DNA of 35,622 bases from an uncultured Bacteroidales bacterium (GCA_902779315.1 CACZBC010000034.1:1-35622), one strand, 5' to 3'. Counted from the first letter of the stretch, positions 1 through 8,308 are shown. Program-made: numbers and translations. The notes: generated by a model from the letters alone, not told the origin.

Positions 1-409
1 AATTGAATAAGTGTAATTATTGATATAATATAATTATATAGTCACGATACACCTTGTCTCGTTTCCGCTTGTAAGATTTGTAAGATTTGTAAGATTGTAT
101 GACCAACCCGCTCGAGGTCTGTTGATGCTAGAGAGAAAGACTGATTATTTATATATTTATAGCAGCATTTCGATAGCAGTAAAATTCATAGAATTTTAAC
201 GGCTCATTTTAAGGTACCGTAGAGCGCAAGTTTTTGCCTCGGTGGTACAAATGTACGTCGGAGGCATTTGAAGCGATTCTGGGGCAAAAGAGAGGGGTTT
301 TTCGGGGGTTCTGGATTTCGTGCCAAGACTGGCAATTCTATTTGGCATGAAAACGAGGGGAAAATCGCGGCTTCAGTGGGGGCAAAATGGAGATTGCGAG
401 AAGTTTGCA
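1..409. other. Non-coding left edge, AT-rich, no gene recognised
   Basis: I see no convincing gene here. A short open frame on the minus strand (about 204-410) has no signal peptide, no recognisable family and a composition unlike its neighbours, so I leave it out. The stretch contains a 9-bp tandem repeat (71-97) and a small perfect palindrome at 180-198, with arms TAAAATTC and GAATTTTA around ATA. It leads directly into the 22-bp repeat array that follows the GH43 gene. Confidence 0.5.
71..97. repeat. 9-bp tandem repeat, three copies
   Basis: The unit GTAAGATTT begins at 71, 80 and 89; the third copy is slightly degraded at its end. It lies in non-coding DNA with no gene close by. A slippage-prone microsatellite is the simplest reading. 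Confidence 0.7.
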
Positions 410-554
410 AATTACACGCGCGTCGATGCCCAACGTCACACTAGTTAAACGCAAACGTCACACTAGTAAATTGCAAACATCACACTAGATGATCGCAAAC
501 ATCACACTAGATGATCGCAAACGTGGCACTATACAATCGCATTCGTCACACGCG
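410..554 (-). repeat. 22-bp-phased intergenic repeat array 1 (six units)
   Basis: Units with the core CGTCACACTA (reverse complement TAGTGTGACG) begin at 434, 456, 478, 500, 522 and 544, so every step is exactly 22 bp. The rest of each unit is a variable segment around TTGCAAAC or TCGCAAAC. The unit nearest the gene (544) reads CGTCACACGC instead of CGTCACACTA, and a similar ACACGCG end-like stretch lies at 414-420. The array ends about 10 nt beyond the stop codon of the minus-strand GH43 gene. Read in that gene's direction, the units are in the TAGTGTGACG orientation. The same family occurs at four other places in the window. Confidence 0.9.
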
Positions 555-564
555 AGGCGGCCGG

Positions 565-1632
565 CTAAAACTGCGGACGGTTGACAATCCAGCAGGGGTG
601 ATTGGTGGGGTTGCCCTTGTGGTCGACGAAGACGAGGCGGCCGTCGATGTCCTTCAGCTCCATCAGAATCATGGGACGGGGACGGTAATCGCCCCGACGT
701 GGGATGAGCCCTTCGCAATGTGAGTGCATGATCATGAACATGCGGCCTGCCCGGTCCGTGATGATCTCGCCGTTGTGGCCCGCTCCGTTCAGTATCGCGT
801 CGGGATTTTCGGAGGTGAGGACGGGTTCGGGCTCTGTCCAACCCGAGAAGAGATTCTTTGAGGTGCTGAGGCAAAGGGTGTACTCGTAGTTGTTGAAGTG
901 GTTCTTGGAGCAGTAGAAGTAGTACAGGCCTTTATATTTATAGATGTAGCCGCCCTCGTAGGCCGTCGTGATGTGGTGGGGTTCGCTCCCTTTCGCATAG
1001 CTCAGGCCGTCCTTCGCCAGTTCGCGGATATAGTTGCCCTTGCTGTTCACATCGCCGTAGACGAGGTAGTGGCGGCCGTCGTCGTCGAGGAAATACTGCC
1101 CGTCTTGAGGTGTGGGATGCTCTGGAGTGCCGATGTTCAGGGTGTTGGCATAGCGGAAAGGACTGTCTATGTCATCGACAACGAGAACTACCTGCCGGTC
1201 GTTCTCCATCGAGACGAAGAGGGTCAGGTAGACGACGAGTTTGCCCTGGATGAGAGCCGGACTTGGCGCCCAGAAGTTGATGTTCTGCTTCCCGGCCCCA
1301 GTCTTCATGGGGTCGAGCTTGCCGTCGCCAAAGGGGTCGTGAGGGTTCGGACCTGGGAACATGTCGCGGTAGAAGGTCCAATTGCAGAGGTCGCGGCTGC
1401 GATAGATCTTGATGGGGAAGCCCGTCTTGAAGCAGTAGAACCATTCGCCAATCTGCACGACGGAGGGGTCCGGGCAGTCGAAATCGGTGACGGGATTCAT
1501 GGCGACGGTCTTGTCGGGCATGTCTTTCCTGAGTTCGAACAGGGCTTTGTCGGCGATTGCGCGCTCTGTCTGAGCCTTGGCGGCCATGCTTCCCAAGCAT
1601 GCCAGAAGCATAAGAAAGTAGAGTCTTTTCAT
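565..1632 (-). CDS. Secreted glycoside hydrolase, family 43-like
   Basis: A 355-aa protein with a signal peptide (residues 1 to about 20, ending AAKAQ). The body reads as a five-bladed beta-propeller of the GH43 clan. CPDPSVV (Asp55) fits the catalytic base, PQDGQYF with DDDGRHYLVYG (around Asp177) fits the pKa-modulating aspartate, and YEGGYIY (Glu226) fits the general acid. The family cleaves arabinose- or xylose-containing and related side chains by inversion; the exact substrate cannot be read from sequence. The expected site is the periplasm or cell surface. No susC/susD pair lies nearby, so this is not an ordinary polysaccharide utilisation locus. It is divergent from the DUF3298 lipoprotein gene, with about 128 bp between starts, and a 22-bp repeat array follows its stop codon. 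Confidence 0.82.
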   Translation of the reverse strand: MKRLYFLMLLACLGSMAAKAQTERAIADKALFELRKDMPDKTVAMNPVTDFDCPDPSVVQIGEWFYCFKTGFPIKIYRSRDLCNWTFYRDMFPGPNPHDPFGDGKLDPMKTGAGKQNINFWAPSPALIQGKLVVYLTLFVSMENDRQVVLVVDDIDSPFRYANTLNIGTPEHPTPQDGQYFLDDDGRHYLVYGDVNSKGNYIRELAKDGLSYAKGSEPHHITTAYEGGYIYKYKGLYYFYCSKNHFNNYEYTLCLSTSKNLFSGWTEPEPVLTSENPDAILNGAGHNGEIITDRAGRMFMIMHSHCEGLIPRRGDYRPRPMILMELKDIDGRLVFVDHKGNPTNHPCWIVNRPQF

Positions 1633-1666
1633 GTCTGTTTTACTTTCAGCTAATCATCTTTTGCTG

Positions 1667-1674
1667 CAAATATA
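1667..1674 (-). promoter_or_regulatory. Bacteroidetes -7 box for the GH43 gene
   Basis: On the minus strand this reads TATATTTG, matching TAnnTTTG. It lies about 34 nt upstream of the ATG at 1632. I found no matching TTG -33 element at the usual spacing, so this is a partial match. Confidence 0.5.
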
Positions 1675-1693
1675 CGAAAAAAGGATGTAATTC

Positions 1694-1724
1694 TTGCCAT
1701 TCTAGGAAAAATATGCTAATTTTG
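1694..1724 (+). promoter_or_regulatory. Bacteroidetes promoter for the DUF3298 lipoprotein gene
   Basis: TTG at 1694-1696, a 20-nt spacer, then TAATTTTG at 1717-1724, matching the TTG/TAnnTTTG consensus. The predicted transcription start (about 1730) lies downstream of an alternative in-frame ATG at 1713. This supports the start at 1761. Confidence 0.7.
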
Positions 1725-1760
1725 CCTGCAAATAAAACAACTAAACAACCGAACGACAAA

Positions 1761-2525
1761 ATGAAAAAACTTCTTTTCCCCCTTTCCTTAGCAGTCTTCT
1801 TCTGCGCTTGCGAAGACTGGAAAACCACCGAAACGACTCAGGCAGAACCCTCTTGGGGAAAAGCCTCGCTCTGCATCGAAAAACCCGTTGCCGAAGGCGC
1901 GGAGGAATGTTACCACATCGAATTCAACCTCGACACCTTGGACGGCGAGAGCGAATTGGCAAAGAACCTCTCGCAAGTCCTTCGCGACAGCGTGATCTAC
2001 ACAGGCGATTTCGCCACCATCCAGGAAGCCATGCAGGCTTATGCCGACAGCACCGAGGCGGAATGGAAAGTCGAGCTGGCCGAAAGGTATGCGGACGAGC
2101 CCGAATACAGGGACATCCTGCAGTACTACTATAATGTGGAAGGCACTCCCGTAGAGAACGGCAACGACAGCATCCTCTCCTATCAGACAAACATCTCGTG
2201 CTACCTCGGAGGTGCTCACGGCAGCTATGTGGTGTCGTATTTCAACTTCGACAAGAAGACAGGCAAGCTGCTCAGCATCAGAGACTTCGTCCCAGTCGAA
2301 AAGGAGAAACCTGTGCTGGAAGCGATGGAGCAGCAGCTCTGCAAGGATTGGGAAGCAAAAGACCTGGCCGACCTGCAGGAGAAAACCGGCATCACGATGC
2401 TGGGCGACCTCTACCTGACGAACAATTTCCTAGTAAAGGACGACAGCCTGCTCTTCCTCTTTAACCAATACGAGATTGCACCCTACGCAGCAGGGCTGAT
2501 AAGCGTAACCGTAGAAAAGCCGTAA
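1761..2525 (+). CDS. DUF3298 (RsiV-like) lipoprotein
   Basis: A 254-aa protein. It begins MKKLLFPLSLAVFFCACEDW, which gives a lipobox-like FCAC with Cys17 as the probable lipidated residue, followed by acidic residues. The second half matches the DUF3298 fold also found in RsiV-type anti-sigma factors: GGAHGSYVVSYFNFDKKTG and near the end NQYEIAPYAAG. Bacteroidales carry many stand-alone lipoproteins of this type and their function is not established; in RsiV a related domain binds lysozyme. No sigma factor gene is adjacent, so an anti-sigma role is not supported. I chose ATG 1761 because the predicted promoter lies downstream of the earlier in-frame ATG. Its stop codon is only 2 bp from that of the convergent clostripain-like gene. 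Confidence 0.8.
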   Translation: MKKLLFPLSLAVFFCACEDWKTTETTQAEPSWGKASLCIEKPVAEGAEECYHIEFNLDTLDGESELAKNLSQVLRDSVIYTGDFATIQEAMQAYADSTEAEWKVELAERYADEPEYRDILQYYYNVEGTPVENGNDSILSYQTNISCYLGGAHGSYVVSYFNFDKKTGKLLSIRDFVPVEKEKPVLEAMEQQLCKDWEAKDLADLQEKTGITMLGDLYLTNNFLVKDDSLLFLFNQYEIAPYAAGLISVTVEKP

Positions 2526-2527
2526 AG

Positions 2528-3697
2528 TTACCAGCCCGTCCGGGCCCAGCCCGCAGCTTCGTACCACGAAGTCTTTTGGAACTCGGCGTTCCATCCGTAG
2601 TCGTCGTACACATTCAGGGGTACAAACATGGAGACGCCCCCATAGCATTCGGGGTCTTCCAGGAACGGATGGGCGCACAAACCGTTGCTGAACCATTTGT
2701 TCGTGTAAGAGTGCGTCCGTAGCGGGACAGCCTTGTCGAAATACTCCATCCAGACGGAATAGTCCTCCTGGGAAAGCAGACGGCACATCGTAGTCCGCAT
2801 GTCGAAATAGTTCGTGTACTTGTCCAGGAAATTACAATACACCTGAAAACCCTCGGCGGAGGGTTGGCTGCGCTCCATATAGAAAGGCGTCAAGAACTGC
2901 CCTGTCACTCGAGCAAGGTCGTCAAGCTCGTTGCAGTCGATGCAGGAAAGCAATACGCCGGGGTAGGTGCTGTTGAGGGGATAGGCGCTGTCATAGCCCT
3001 CGACAATACCCTCGGCATCTCCCTTGCAGAGCGACTCCACGATTCTATGATAAGGCGCTCCAGGAGCGGGAATCTCTGCAGGCGAGCTTATCATCCAACG
3101 CGTAACGTCGCGCAACTCGTAGGCAACCTCGATGCATTGCATGAAGCAAGCGTCGAAGAAGAGGTAGTCGAACTTGGGGAAATGGGCAAGCACGTTGCGG
3201 AGCTCGGGAATCTCCATCTCACCTTCTCCCTGCATCGTGCCGTGTGTTTCGTCCTTTCCGAAGGTGTCCCGCCGTGGAGTCCAACCTGTAGCGTGCGACC
3301 AAAGCGTGATGCCGTAGTGACGGGCAGGGAAAAAGTGCTCTATCTGCTGAAGCGCGTTGAGCATCACATCGGCATTGGTGCTGCACAACTCCTCTTGATA
3401 TTGCTTCCATAGCCGCAACCCCTTCTTCGCAGACAATTCGTAAATGGCAGGCTTGTGCAGTCTGTCGTCGAGATAGATGATGAAGTTGACATCCTCGGGA
3501 ATCGTGCCTTTGCTCCTCACCATTTCCGTCGTGTCCTCCCGGACCTGGAGGGTGAGCGAGTTGTCGGCTGCCATGTAAACGATGACCGTGCGTTCCGCTT
3601 CAGCTCGAGGTTGTTCTTCAGGAGGCGCAGGGTACTCATGGCATCCCGTCAAGAGGAGTCCTATATATATAATAATGTATAGGTCGAAACGTTTCAT
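2528..3697 (-). CDS. Clostripain-family (C11) cysteine peptidase lipoprotein
   Basis: A 389-aa protein that starts MKRFDLYIIIYIGLLLTGC; LLTGC is a lipobox with Cys19 lipidated. ERTVIVYMAADNSL is the typical first strand of Bacteroidetes C11 peptidases. The catalytic dyad is visible as His135 in ITLWSHATGW and Cys184 in YLFFDACFM. C11 enzymes cleave after basic residues and are usually self-processed, secreted proteases. The lipobox suggests a surface or periplasmic location. An in-frame ATG 13 codons upstream (3736) lies beyond the predicted promoter and is rejected. The promoter sits so close to 3697 that the mRNA may be leaderless. Confidence 0.85.
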   Translation of the reverse strand: MKRFDLYIIIYIGLLLTGCHEYPAPPEEQPRAEAERTVIVYMAADNSLTLQVREDTTEMVRSKGTIPEDVNFIIYLDDRLHKPAIYELSAKKGLRLWKQYQEELCSTNADVMLNALQQIEHFFPARHYGITLWSHATGWTPRRDTFGKDETHGTMQGEGEMEIPELRNVLAHFPKFDYLFFDACFMQCIEVAYELRDVTRWMISSPAEIPAPGAPYHRIVESLCKGDAEGIVEGYDSAYPLNSTYPGVLLSCIDCNELDDLARVTGQFLTPFYMERSQPSAEGFQVYCNFLDKYTNYFDMRTTMCRLLSQEDYSVWMEYFDKAVPLRTHSYTNKWFSNGLCAHPFLEDPECYGGVSMFVPLNVYDDYGWNAEFQKTSWYEAAGWARTGW

Positions 3698-3701
3698 GCT
3701 G

Positions 3702-3731
3702 CAAAGGTACGAAGAAAATCTTAAATCGCAA
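3702..3731 (-). promoter_or_regulatory. Promoter abutting the clostripain start codon
   Basis: On the minus strand, TTG (3731-3729), a 19-nt spacer, then TACCTTTG (3709-3702). Only four bases separate the -7 box from the ATG at 3697, so transcription would begin at or within the start codon. Confidence 0.7.
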
Positions 3732-3768
3732 TACAATAAGCAGGCATTTCTTTCCGTTATTATAAAGT

Positions 3769-4926
3769 ATGCAATGGATAAACAGAATACGTCAGGTTAA
3801 GATAATTTTGGTTGTCTTGGCTGTTGTGCTCAGCGTGGCGTCGCTCGTTGTCTCTAATTTCCTTGTCCGAGACCTCAAGGTGGAAGAGCAGAGGAAAATG
3901 GAGATTTGGGCGGAAGCGATGCGTTCGCTGAATAACGCAGACGAGACGACAGACCTTACGCTAGTCTGGACGGTGCTCAACTCGAACAACACCATTCCCG
4001 TCGTCGTGCTCGACAGCGGCGGACGAGTGCAGGACTATCGCAACATGGAGGTTTCTGCAGCCTCTCCCGCTTCGCTCGACTCCTTGGTCTTGCATAGCGC
4101 ACAATCCATGAAACAGGCGGGAAGAGCTATCCGCATCAACTTCGGCGACAACGATTACATGGAGATCTGCTATGCCGACAGTCTCATCCTGACGCGTCTG
4201 GCATGGTGGCCCTACGTGCAACTTGGCGTTGTGCTCATCTTTGTTGTCGTCGCCATCTTTGCGCTGCTGAGCAGTAAAAGGGCAGAGCAGAACAAGGTGT
4301 GGGTCGGCTTGAGCAAAGAGACGGCTCACCAACTCGGCACGCCCATCAGCAGCCTCATGGCTTGGCACGAAGTCCTTCAGGAGAACTACCCCGACGACGA
4401 ACTGCTTCCCGAAATGGGAAAGGACATCAAGCGTCTGCAACGTATCGCAGAGAGATTCAGCAAGATAGGCTCTCAACCGGAACCTAAACCCGAGAACCTC
4501 AACGAAGTGCTTAATAATGTGATGCAATACATAAGCCGTCGCACCAGCAACCGCATCACGATGAACTGCAACTTGCCTGCAGAACCCCTCATAGCCCCCG
4601 TCAGCGCTCCTTTGTTCGAATGGGTGATAGAGAACCTCTGCAAGAACGCCATCGATGCGATGGAAGGCAAGGGCAGCATCACGCTGACGGCAAAAGAAGA
4701 GCCGGATTGCATCAGCGTAGAAGTAAGCGACACTGGTAAAGGCATCCCCAAGAAACGTTTCAGCTCCGTCTTCACTCCAGGCTATACGACTAAAGAGCGT
4801 GGATGGGGACTTGGACTTTCGCTTGCCAAACGTATCGTCGAAGAGTATCACAACGGACGCATTTTCGTGAAGAATTCCGAGATTGGAAAGGGCACAACCT
4901 TCCGTGTTGAACTCAAAAAGCACTAA
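3769..4926 (+). CDS. Orphan membrane sensor histidine kinase
   Basis: A 385-aa protein. Two membrane segments (about residues 11-33 and 148-168) enclose a small periplasmic sensor of about 115 residues. The cytoplasmic part has the phospho-acceptor H-box at His187 (KETAHQLGTPISSL). It is followed by a HATPase domain with an N-box (IENLCKNAIDAM, Asn293), G1 (DTGKGIP) and G2 (GWGLGLSLAKR). No HAMP domain is evident and no response regulator gene is adjacent, so its partner is encoded elsewhere. It precedes the DUF177-rpmF-fabH-era block in the same direction, but a promoter-like element separates them. The signal sensed is unknown. Confidence 0.9.
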   Translation: MQWINRIRQVKIILVVLAVVLSVASLVVSNFLVRDLKVEEQRKMEIWAEAMRSLNNADETTDLTLVWTVLNSNNTIPVVVLDSGGRVQDYRNMEVSAASPASLDSLVLHSAQSMKQAGRAIRINFGDNDYMEICYADSLILTRLAWWPYVQLGVVLIFVVVAIFALLSSKRAEQNKVWVGLSKETAHQLGTPISSLMAWHEVLQENYPDDELLPEMGKDIKRLQRIAERFSKIGSQPEPKPENLNEVLNNVMQYISRRTSNRITMNCNLPAEPLIAPVSAPLFEWVIENLCKNAIDAMEGKGSITLTAKEEPDCISVEVSDTGKGIPKKRFSSVFTPGYTTKERGWGLGLSLAKRIVEEYHNGRIFVKNSEIGKGTTFRVELKKH

Positions 4927-4950
4927 TTCGGCATTTTTTTCGTGCCAAAG

Positions 4951-4983
4951 TTGCACAAGTAATTGATTTTTTTAGTAATTTTG
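4951..4983 (+). promoter_or_regulatory. Possible promoter of the DUF177-rpmF operon
   Basis: TAATTTTG at 4976-4983 matches the -7 box. The closest usable -33 TTG (4951-4953) gives a rather long 22-nt spacer. Only seven bases lie between the -7 box and the ATG at 4991, so a leaderless or near-leaderless transcript is possible. Confidence 0.45.
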
Positions 4984-4990
4984 CAGCCCG

Positions 4991-5503
4991 ATGGGAAAAC
5001 TGGACGGTTATAAAGTTGATTTGAAAGGTCTTTCCTCTGATACTGTGTCGTACCATTGGAAGGTAGACAATGACTTCTTCTCCGCCGTTCAGGGACCGGA
5101 AATCAAGCAGGGTCTGCTCGATGTTGCATTACGGGTGAAACAGACATCTGGCACCTTTGAGTTGGAGTTCCAGCTGAAGGGCGAGGTGGAAGTGACGTGC
5201 GACCGCTGCCTCGAACCCATGTCCCAACCCATCGACGCCTTGTGCACGTTGCGTGTCAAGATGGGCGATGACTTTGCCGACGACGGCGATGTGGTGACGG
5301 TTCCGGAAAGGGAAGGCATCATCGACGTAGCTTGGAACATCTATGAGTTTGCAGCTCTGCAGATTCCTATAAGGCATGTTCATCCCGACGGGAAGTGTCC
5401 CGAACGCATCACCCATGCATTGGCAAACGAGACGTCCGAAGAGGCAACACCCAACGACCCACGCTGGGACGAACTGAAAAAAATATTACATAACAATAAA
5501 TAG
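4991..5503 (+). CDS. DUF177 (YceD-type) large-subunit rRNA accumulation protein
   Basis: A 170-aa protein of the DUF177/YceD family. This family is genetically linked to bL32 in most bacteria and in E. coli and plants is needed for normal 23S rRNA accumulation. The family mark VTCDRCLEPM is present, followed by an acidic stretch and HPDGKCPE. It lies 9 nt upstream of rpmF, the usual arrangement, so co-transcription with rpmF is likely. Confidence 0.88.
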   Translation: MGKLDGYKVDLKGLSSDTVSYHWKVDNDFFSAVQGPEIKQGLLDVALRVKQTSGTFELEFQLKGEVEVTCDRCLEPMSQPIDALCTLRVKMGDDFADDGDVVTVPEREGIIDVAWNIYEFAALQIPIRHVHPDGKCPERITHALANETSEEATPNDPRWDELKKILHNNK

Positions 5504-5512
5504 TATAAGAAA

Positions 5513-5692
5513 ATGGCACATCCAAAGAGAAGACAGTCCAAAACAAGGACCCTTAAGAGAAGAACTCACGACAAGGCTGTAGCTCCCGCATTGGCAGTTT
5601 GTCCCAACTGCGGCGAGTTCCACATTTATCACACGGTGTGTCCTGCTTGCGGTTACTATCGCGGCAAGGTCGCAATCGAAAAGGAAGCTTAA
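5513..5692 (+). CDS. rpmF: 50S ribosomal protein bL32
   Basis: A 59-aa protein beginning MAHPKRRQSKTRTLKRRTHD, the highly conserved basic start of bL32. Two cysteine pairs follow (CPNCGEF and CPACGYYRG), so this is the zinc-binding form. Its length is normal. It is a structural protein of the 50S subunit. It sits between DUF177 and fabH, the conserved order that couples ribosome and fatty acid synthesis genes. A strong hairpin follows its stop codon. Confidence 0.97.
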   Translation: MAHPKRRQSKTRTLKRRTHDKAVAPALAVCPNCGEFHIYHTVCPACGYYRGKVAIEKEA

Positions 5693-5707
5693 GACTAAAC
5701 GTGTAAG

Positions 5708-5743
5708 GATTGGAGATTAGGGATTCGCCTCTAATCTCCAATC
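5708..5743 (+). repeat. Perfect 13-bp hairpin between rpmF and fabH
   Basis: The left arm GATTGGAGATTAG (5708-5720) and right arm CTAATCTCCAATC (5731-5743) are perfectly complementary around a 10-nt loop. No T-run follows, so it is not a classical terminator. The left arm plus loop is built of near-heptamers (GGATTGG, AGATTAG, GGATTCG). Possible roles are an RNA processing site or partial attenuator setting the rpmF to fabH ratio, or a small repeat element. Confidence 0.75.
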
Positions 5744-5749
5744 ACAATT

Positions 5750-6841
5750 ATGCCAATGGAAAAGATAAATGCCGTCATAACCGGCGTGGGCGGGTATGTA
5801 CCCGACTATATCCTTGATAATGAGGAGATGTCGCGGATTGTGGATACCAGCGACGAGTGGATCATGGAAAGAATCGGCGTGAAAACACGCCATATCCTGA
5901 AGCCTGAACAAGGTAGCGGTACATCGTATATGATGACGAAAGCCGTAAATCAGCTCCTTCGCAAGACAGGTGCAGATCCCGATTCCATAGAACTTGTCAT
6001 CTGTGCTACTACTACGCCCGACTATCATTTCCCCTCCACCGCATCGCTCGTTATAGGCAACTGCGGTTTGAATAATGCTTTCGGCTACGACATGGAGGCA
6101 GCCTGCGCAAGTTTCCTTTACGGCATGGAGGCTGGCGCTGCCTATATCCGTTCCGGTCGCTACAAGCGCATCATTATCTGTGGCGGCGACCACATGAGTT
6201 CGATGACCAACTATGAAGACCGCAATTCCTGTCCCATCTTCGGTGATGGCGCTGCATGCGTCATGATGGAAGCAACGACGGAAGAGGTGGGACTCATTGA
6301 CGGTTGCTACTATGTCGACGGTAAGGGATACCAGAATCTTCACATGGCTGCAGGCGGTTCGGCTAAGATGCCGAGTCATGAAACCGTAGATGCCCGGGAG
6401 CACTTCGTCTATCAAGAAGGTCGTGCAGTATATAAGCATGCCGTTCTTGACATGACATCTGCCGTTAAGACTATCACCAAGCGTAACAACCTAACGAAGG
6501 AGAACATTGATTGGGTCGTTCCTCATCAGGCAAATATCAACATCGAGGTCTCCGTTGCGCAGCGTATAGGCATTGAGAAAGACCACATTATGATAAACAT
6601 CGACCACATGGCGAACACTTCCGGAGGCACGTTGCCACTCTGTCTTTGGGAGTACGAGCCACAGCTCAAGAAAGGCGACAAACTTGTCTTTACTGCTTTC
6701 GGTGCAGGCTTCACTTGGGGCGCGAGCTATATGATATGGGGTTACGATGGTGCGAAGGAAGCAGCCAAGGAGCCTGCCCAGTTCTATAAGGAAGGGCTGA
6801 TGACTCGCGAAGAATGGTACAAGCTTCGCCAGAATGCATAA
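5750..6841 (+). CDS. fabH: 3-oxoacyl-ACP synthase III (KAS III)
   Basis: This enzyme condenses an acyl-CoA primer with malonyl-ACP to start fatty acid synthesis. The full catalytic triad is visible: Cys119 in MEAACASFLYG, His259 in VPHQANINI and Asn289 in MANTSGGT. The protein is 363 aa, longer than the usual 315-335, because of a C-terminal tail after MIWGYDG. The start may be 5750 or the ATG two codons later (5756), with little difference. It overlaps era by 8 nt, so the two are translationally coupled. Confidence 0.93.
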   Translation: MPMEKINAVITGVGGYVPDYILDNEEMSRIVDTSDEWIMERIGVKTRHILKPEQGSGTSYMMTKAVNQLLRKTGADPDSIELVICATTTPDYHFPSTASLVIGNCGLNNAFGYDMEAACASFLYGMEAGAAYIRSGRYKRIIICGGDHMSSMTNYEDRNSCPIFGDGAACVMMEATTEEVGLIDGCYYVDGKGYQNLHMAAGGSAKMPSHETVDAREHFVYQEGRAVYKHAVLDMTSAVKTITKRNNLTKENIDWVVPHQANINIEVSVAQRIGIEKDHIMINIDHMANTSGGTLPLCLWEYEPQLKKGDKLVFTAFGAGFTWGASYMIWGYDGAKEAAKEPAQFYKEGLMTREEWYKLRQNA

Positions 6842-7715
6842 ATCAGGTTTCGTTAATATCGTAGGCAACCCGAATGTCGGGAAGTCAACCCTCATGAATC
6901 TTTTGGTGGGGGAACGTATTTCTATTGCCACTTTCAAGGCTCAGACAACTCGTCATCGCATTATGGGCATCCTGAATACGCCTGAGATGCAGATCTGTTT
7001 TAGCGATACGCCAGGTGTTCTGAAGCCTAATTACAAGTTGCAGGAGCAGATGCTCCAGTTCAGCGAAAGTGCCTTGCAGGATGCCGATGTGCTGCTTTAT
7101 GTCACAGATATGGTGGAGACACCCGACAAGAACAGCGACTTCCTGGAGAAAGTCAAGAAGCAGCAAGCGCCGGTTCTAGTCCTTATTAATAAAATAGACC
7201 TTAGCGATCAGAAGGCTTTGACTGAGAAGGTCGAGCTTTGGCACGAGGCTTTGCCCGAAGCGGAAATCATTCCGATCAGTGCTTTACATCGCTTCAATGT
7301 CGATAATGTCCTGAAACGCATACAGGAACTCTTGCCTGAGAGCCCTGCCTACTTTGATAAAGACCAATGGACGGACAAGCCTGCCCGTTTCTTCGTGACT
7401 GAAATCATCCGCGAAAAGATACTCCTCTATTACGACAAGGAAATCCCCTATAGTGTGGAGGTCGTTGTCGAGCAGTTCAAGGAGACTGACCGGAATATCC
7501 GAATCAATGCAGTTATCTTTGTCGAGAGAGAGTCCCAGAAGGGGATTATTATCGGCCATCAAGGTGTCGCTTTGAAGCGTGTTTCAACCGAAGCCCGCAA
7601 GAGCTTGGAGAAGTTTTTCGGCAAGAGTATCTATCTTGAGGTCTTCGTGAAGGTCGATAAGGACTGGCGTCAGAGTGATCGCGCCATGAAAGCATACGGA
7701 TATAATCTTGATTGA
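6834..7715 (+). CDS. era: GTPase Era
   Basis: A 293-aa ribosome-assembly GTPase that binds the 3' end of 16S rRNA. G1 is GNPNVGKST (residues 11-19), G3 is DTPG (58-61) and G4 is NKID (119-122). The C-terminal KH domain contains the IIGHQG loop. Length and motifs are complete. The first eight bases overlap fabH. In many Bacteroidetes der follows era; here purN follows instead. Confidence 0.96.
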   Translation: MHKSGFVNIVGNPNVGKSTLMNLLVGERISIATFKAQTTRHRIMGILNTPEMQICFSDTPGVLKPNYKLQEQMLQFSESALQDADVLLYVTDMVETPDKNSDFLEKVKKQQAPVLVLINKIDLSDQKALTEKVELWHEALPEAEIIPISALHRFNVDNVLKRIQELLPESPAYFDKDQWTDKPARFFVTEIIREKILLYYDKEIPYSVEVVVEQFKETDRNIRINAVIFVERESQKGIIIGHQGVALKRVSTEARKSLEKFFGKSIYLEVFVKVDKDWRQSDRAMKAYGYNLD

Positions 7716-7735
7716 AGCTTATGAAAGACAGTTCG

Positions 7736-8308
7736 ATGAAAGTCAATATCGCTATCTTTGTGTCGGGAAGTGGCACGAATTGCGAGAATCTGATACGCTA
7801 TTTTGAGCATTCGGATGTCGTGAAGTGTGCTTTGGTGGTAAGCAATAAACCTGATGCTTATGCTTTGGTCAGGGCTGAACGGCTGGGTGTTCCTTCGGCT
7901 GTGGTTACGAAGGAAATGCTGAACGATTCCGAGAGGATGCTTCCTTTGCTGCAGAACTATGGCATTGGCTTTATCGTTTTGGCTGGTTTCTTGCCGCTTA
8001 TACCTTCTTTCCTCATAGATGCTTTCCCTCGGAAAATCATCAATCTTCACCCTGCTTTGCTGCCTAAATTTGGTGGAAAAGGTATGTGGGGACATCATGT
8101 TCATGAGGCTGTGAAAGCTGCAGGCGAGACGGAAACGGGAATGACCGTGCACTACGTAACTCCTGTCTGCGATTCTGGAGAGATTATCGCCCAGTATCGT
8201 GTTGCCATTTCTCCTGAAGATTCGGTTGATGACATTGCCGAGAAAGAGCATCAACTGGAGATGGAATATTTCCCCAAGGTAGTGGAGTCTGTAATCGTGG
8301 CACGTTAA
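7736..8308 (+). CDS. purN: Phosphoribosylglycinamide formyltransferase
   Basis: Transfers a formyl group from 10-formyl-THF to GAR in purine synthesis. It starts MKVNIAIFVSGSGTN, the phosphate-binding start of PurN. NLHPALLPKFGG supplies the catalytic Asn and His, and VCDSGEIIAQ supplies the conserved Asp. It is 190 aa from ATG 7736, normal for the family. An ATG at 7721 or a TTG at 7712 overlapping era would add 5 or 8 residues that do not resemble the family start. Its stop codon lies inside the first, degenerate unit of a 22-bp repeat array. Confidence 0.92.
   Translation: MKVNIAIFVSGSGTNCENLIRYFEHSDVVKCALVVSNKPDAYALVRAERLGVPSAVVTKEMLNDSERMLPLLQNYGIGFIVLAGFLPLIPSFLIDAFPRKIINLHPALLPKFGGKGMWGHHVHEAVKAAGETETGMTVHYVTPVCDSGEIIAQYRVAISPEDSVDDIAEKEHQLEMEYFPKVVESVIVAR

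Noticed and set aside
204-410. 68-codon open frame on the minus strand
   Set aside because: There is no family resemblance, signal peptide or supporting promoter, and it lies in non-coding DNA of unusual composition.
410-554. Array of regularly spaced repeats as a CRISPR
   Set aside because: The period is 22 bp with no unique spacers, the units are imperfect, no cas genes are present, and the same units recur in five intergenic sites.
1761-2525. DUF3298 lipoprotein as an anti-sigma factor RsiV
   Set aside because: There is no adjacent ECF sigma factor gene, no transmembrane anchor and no N-terminal anti-sigma domain; it is a lipoprotein.
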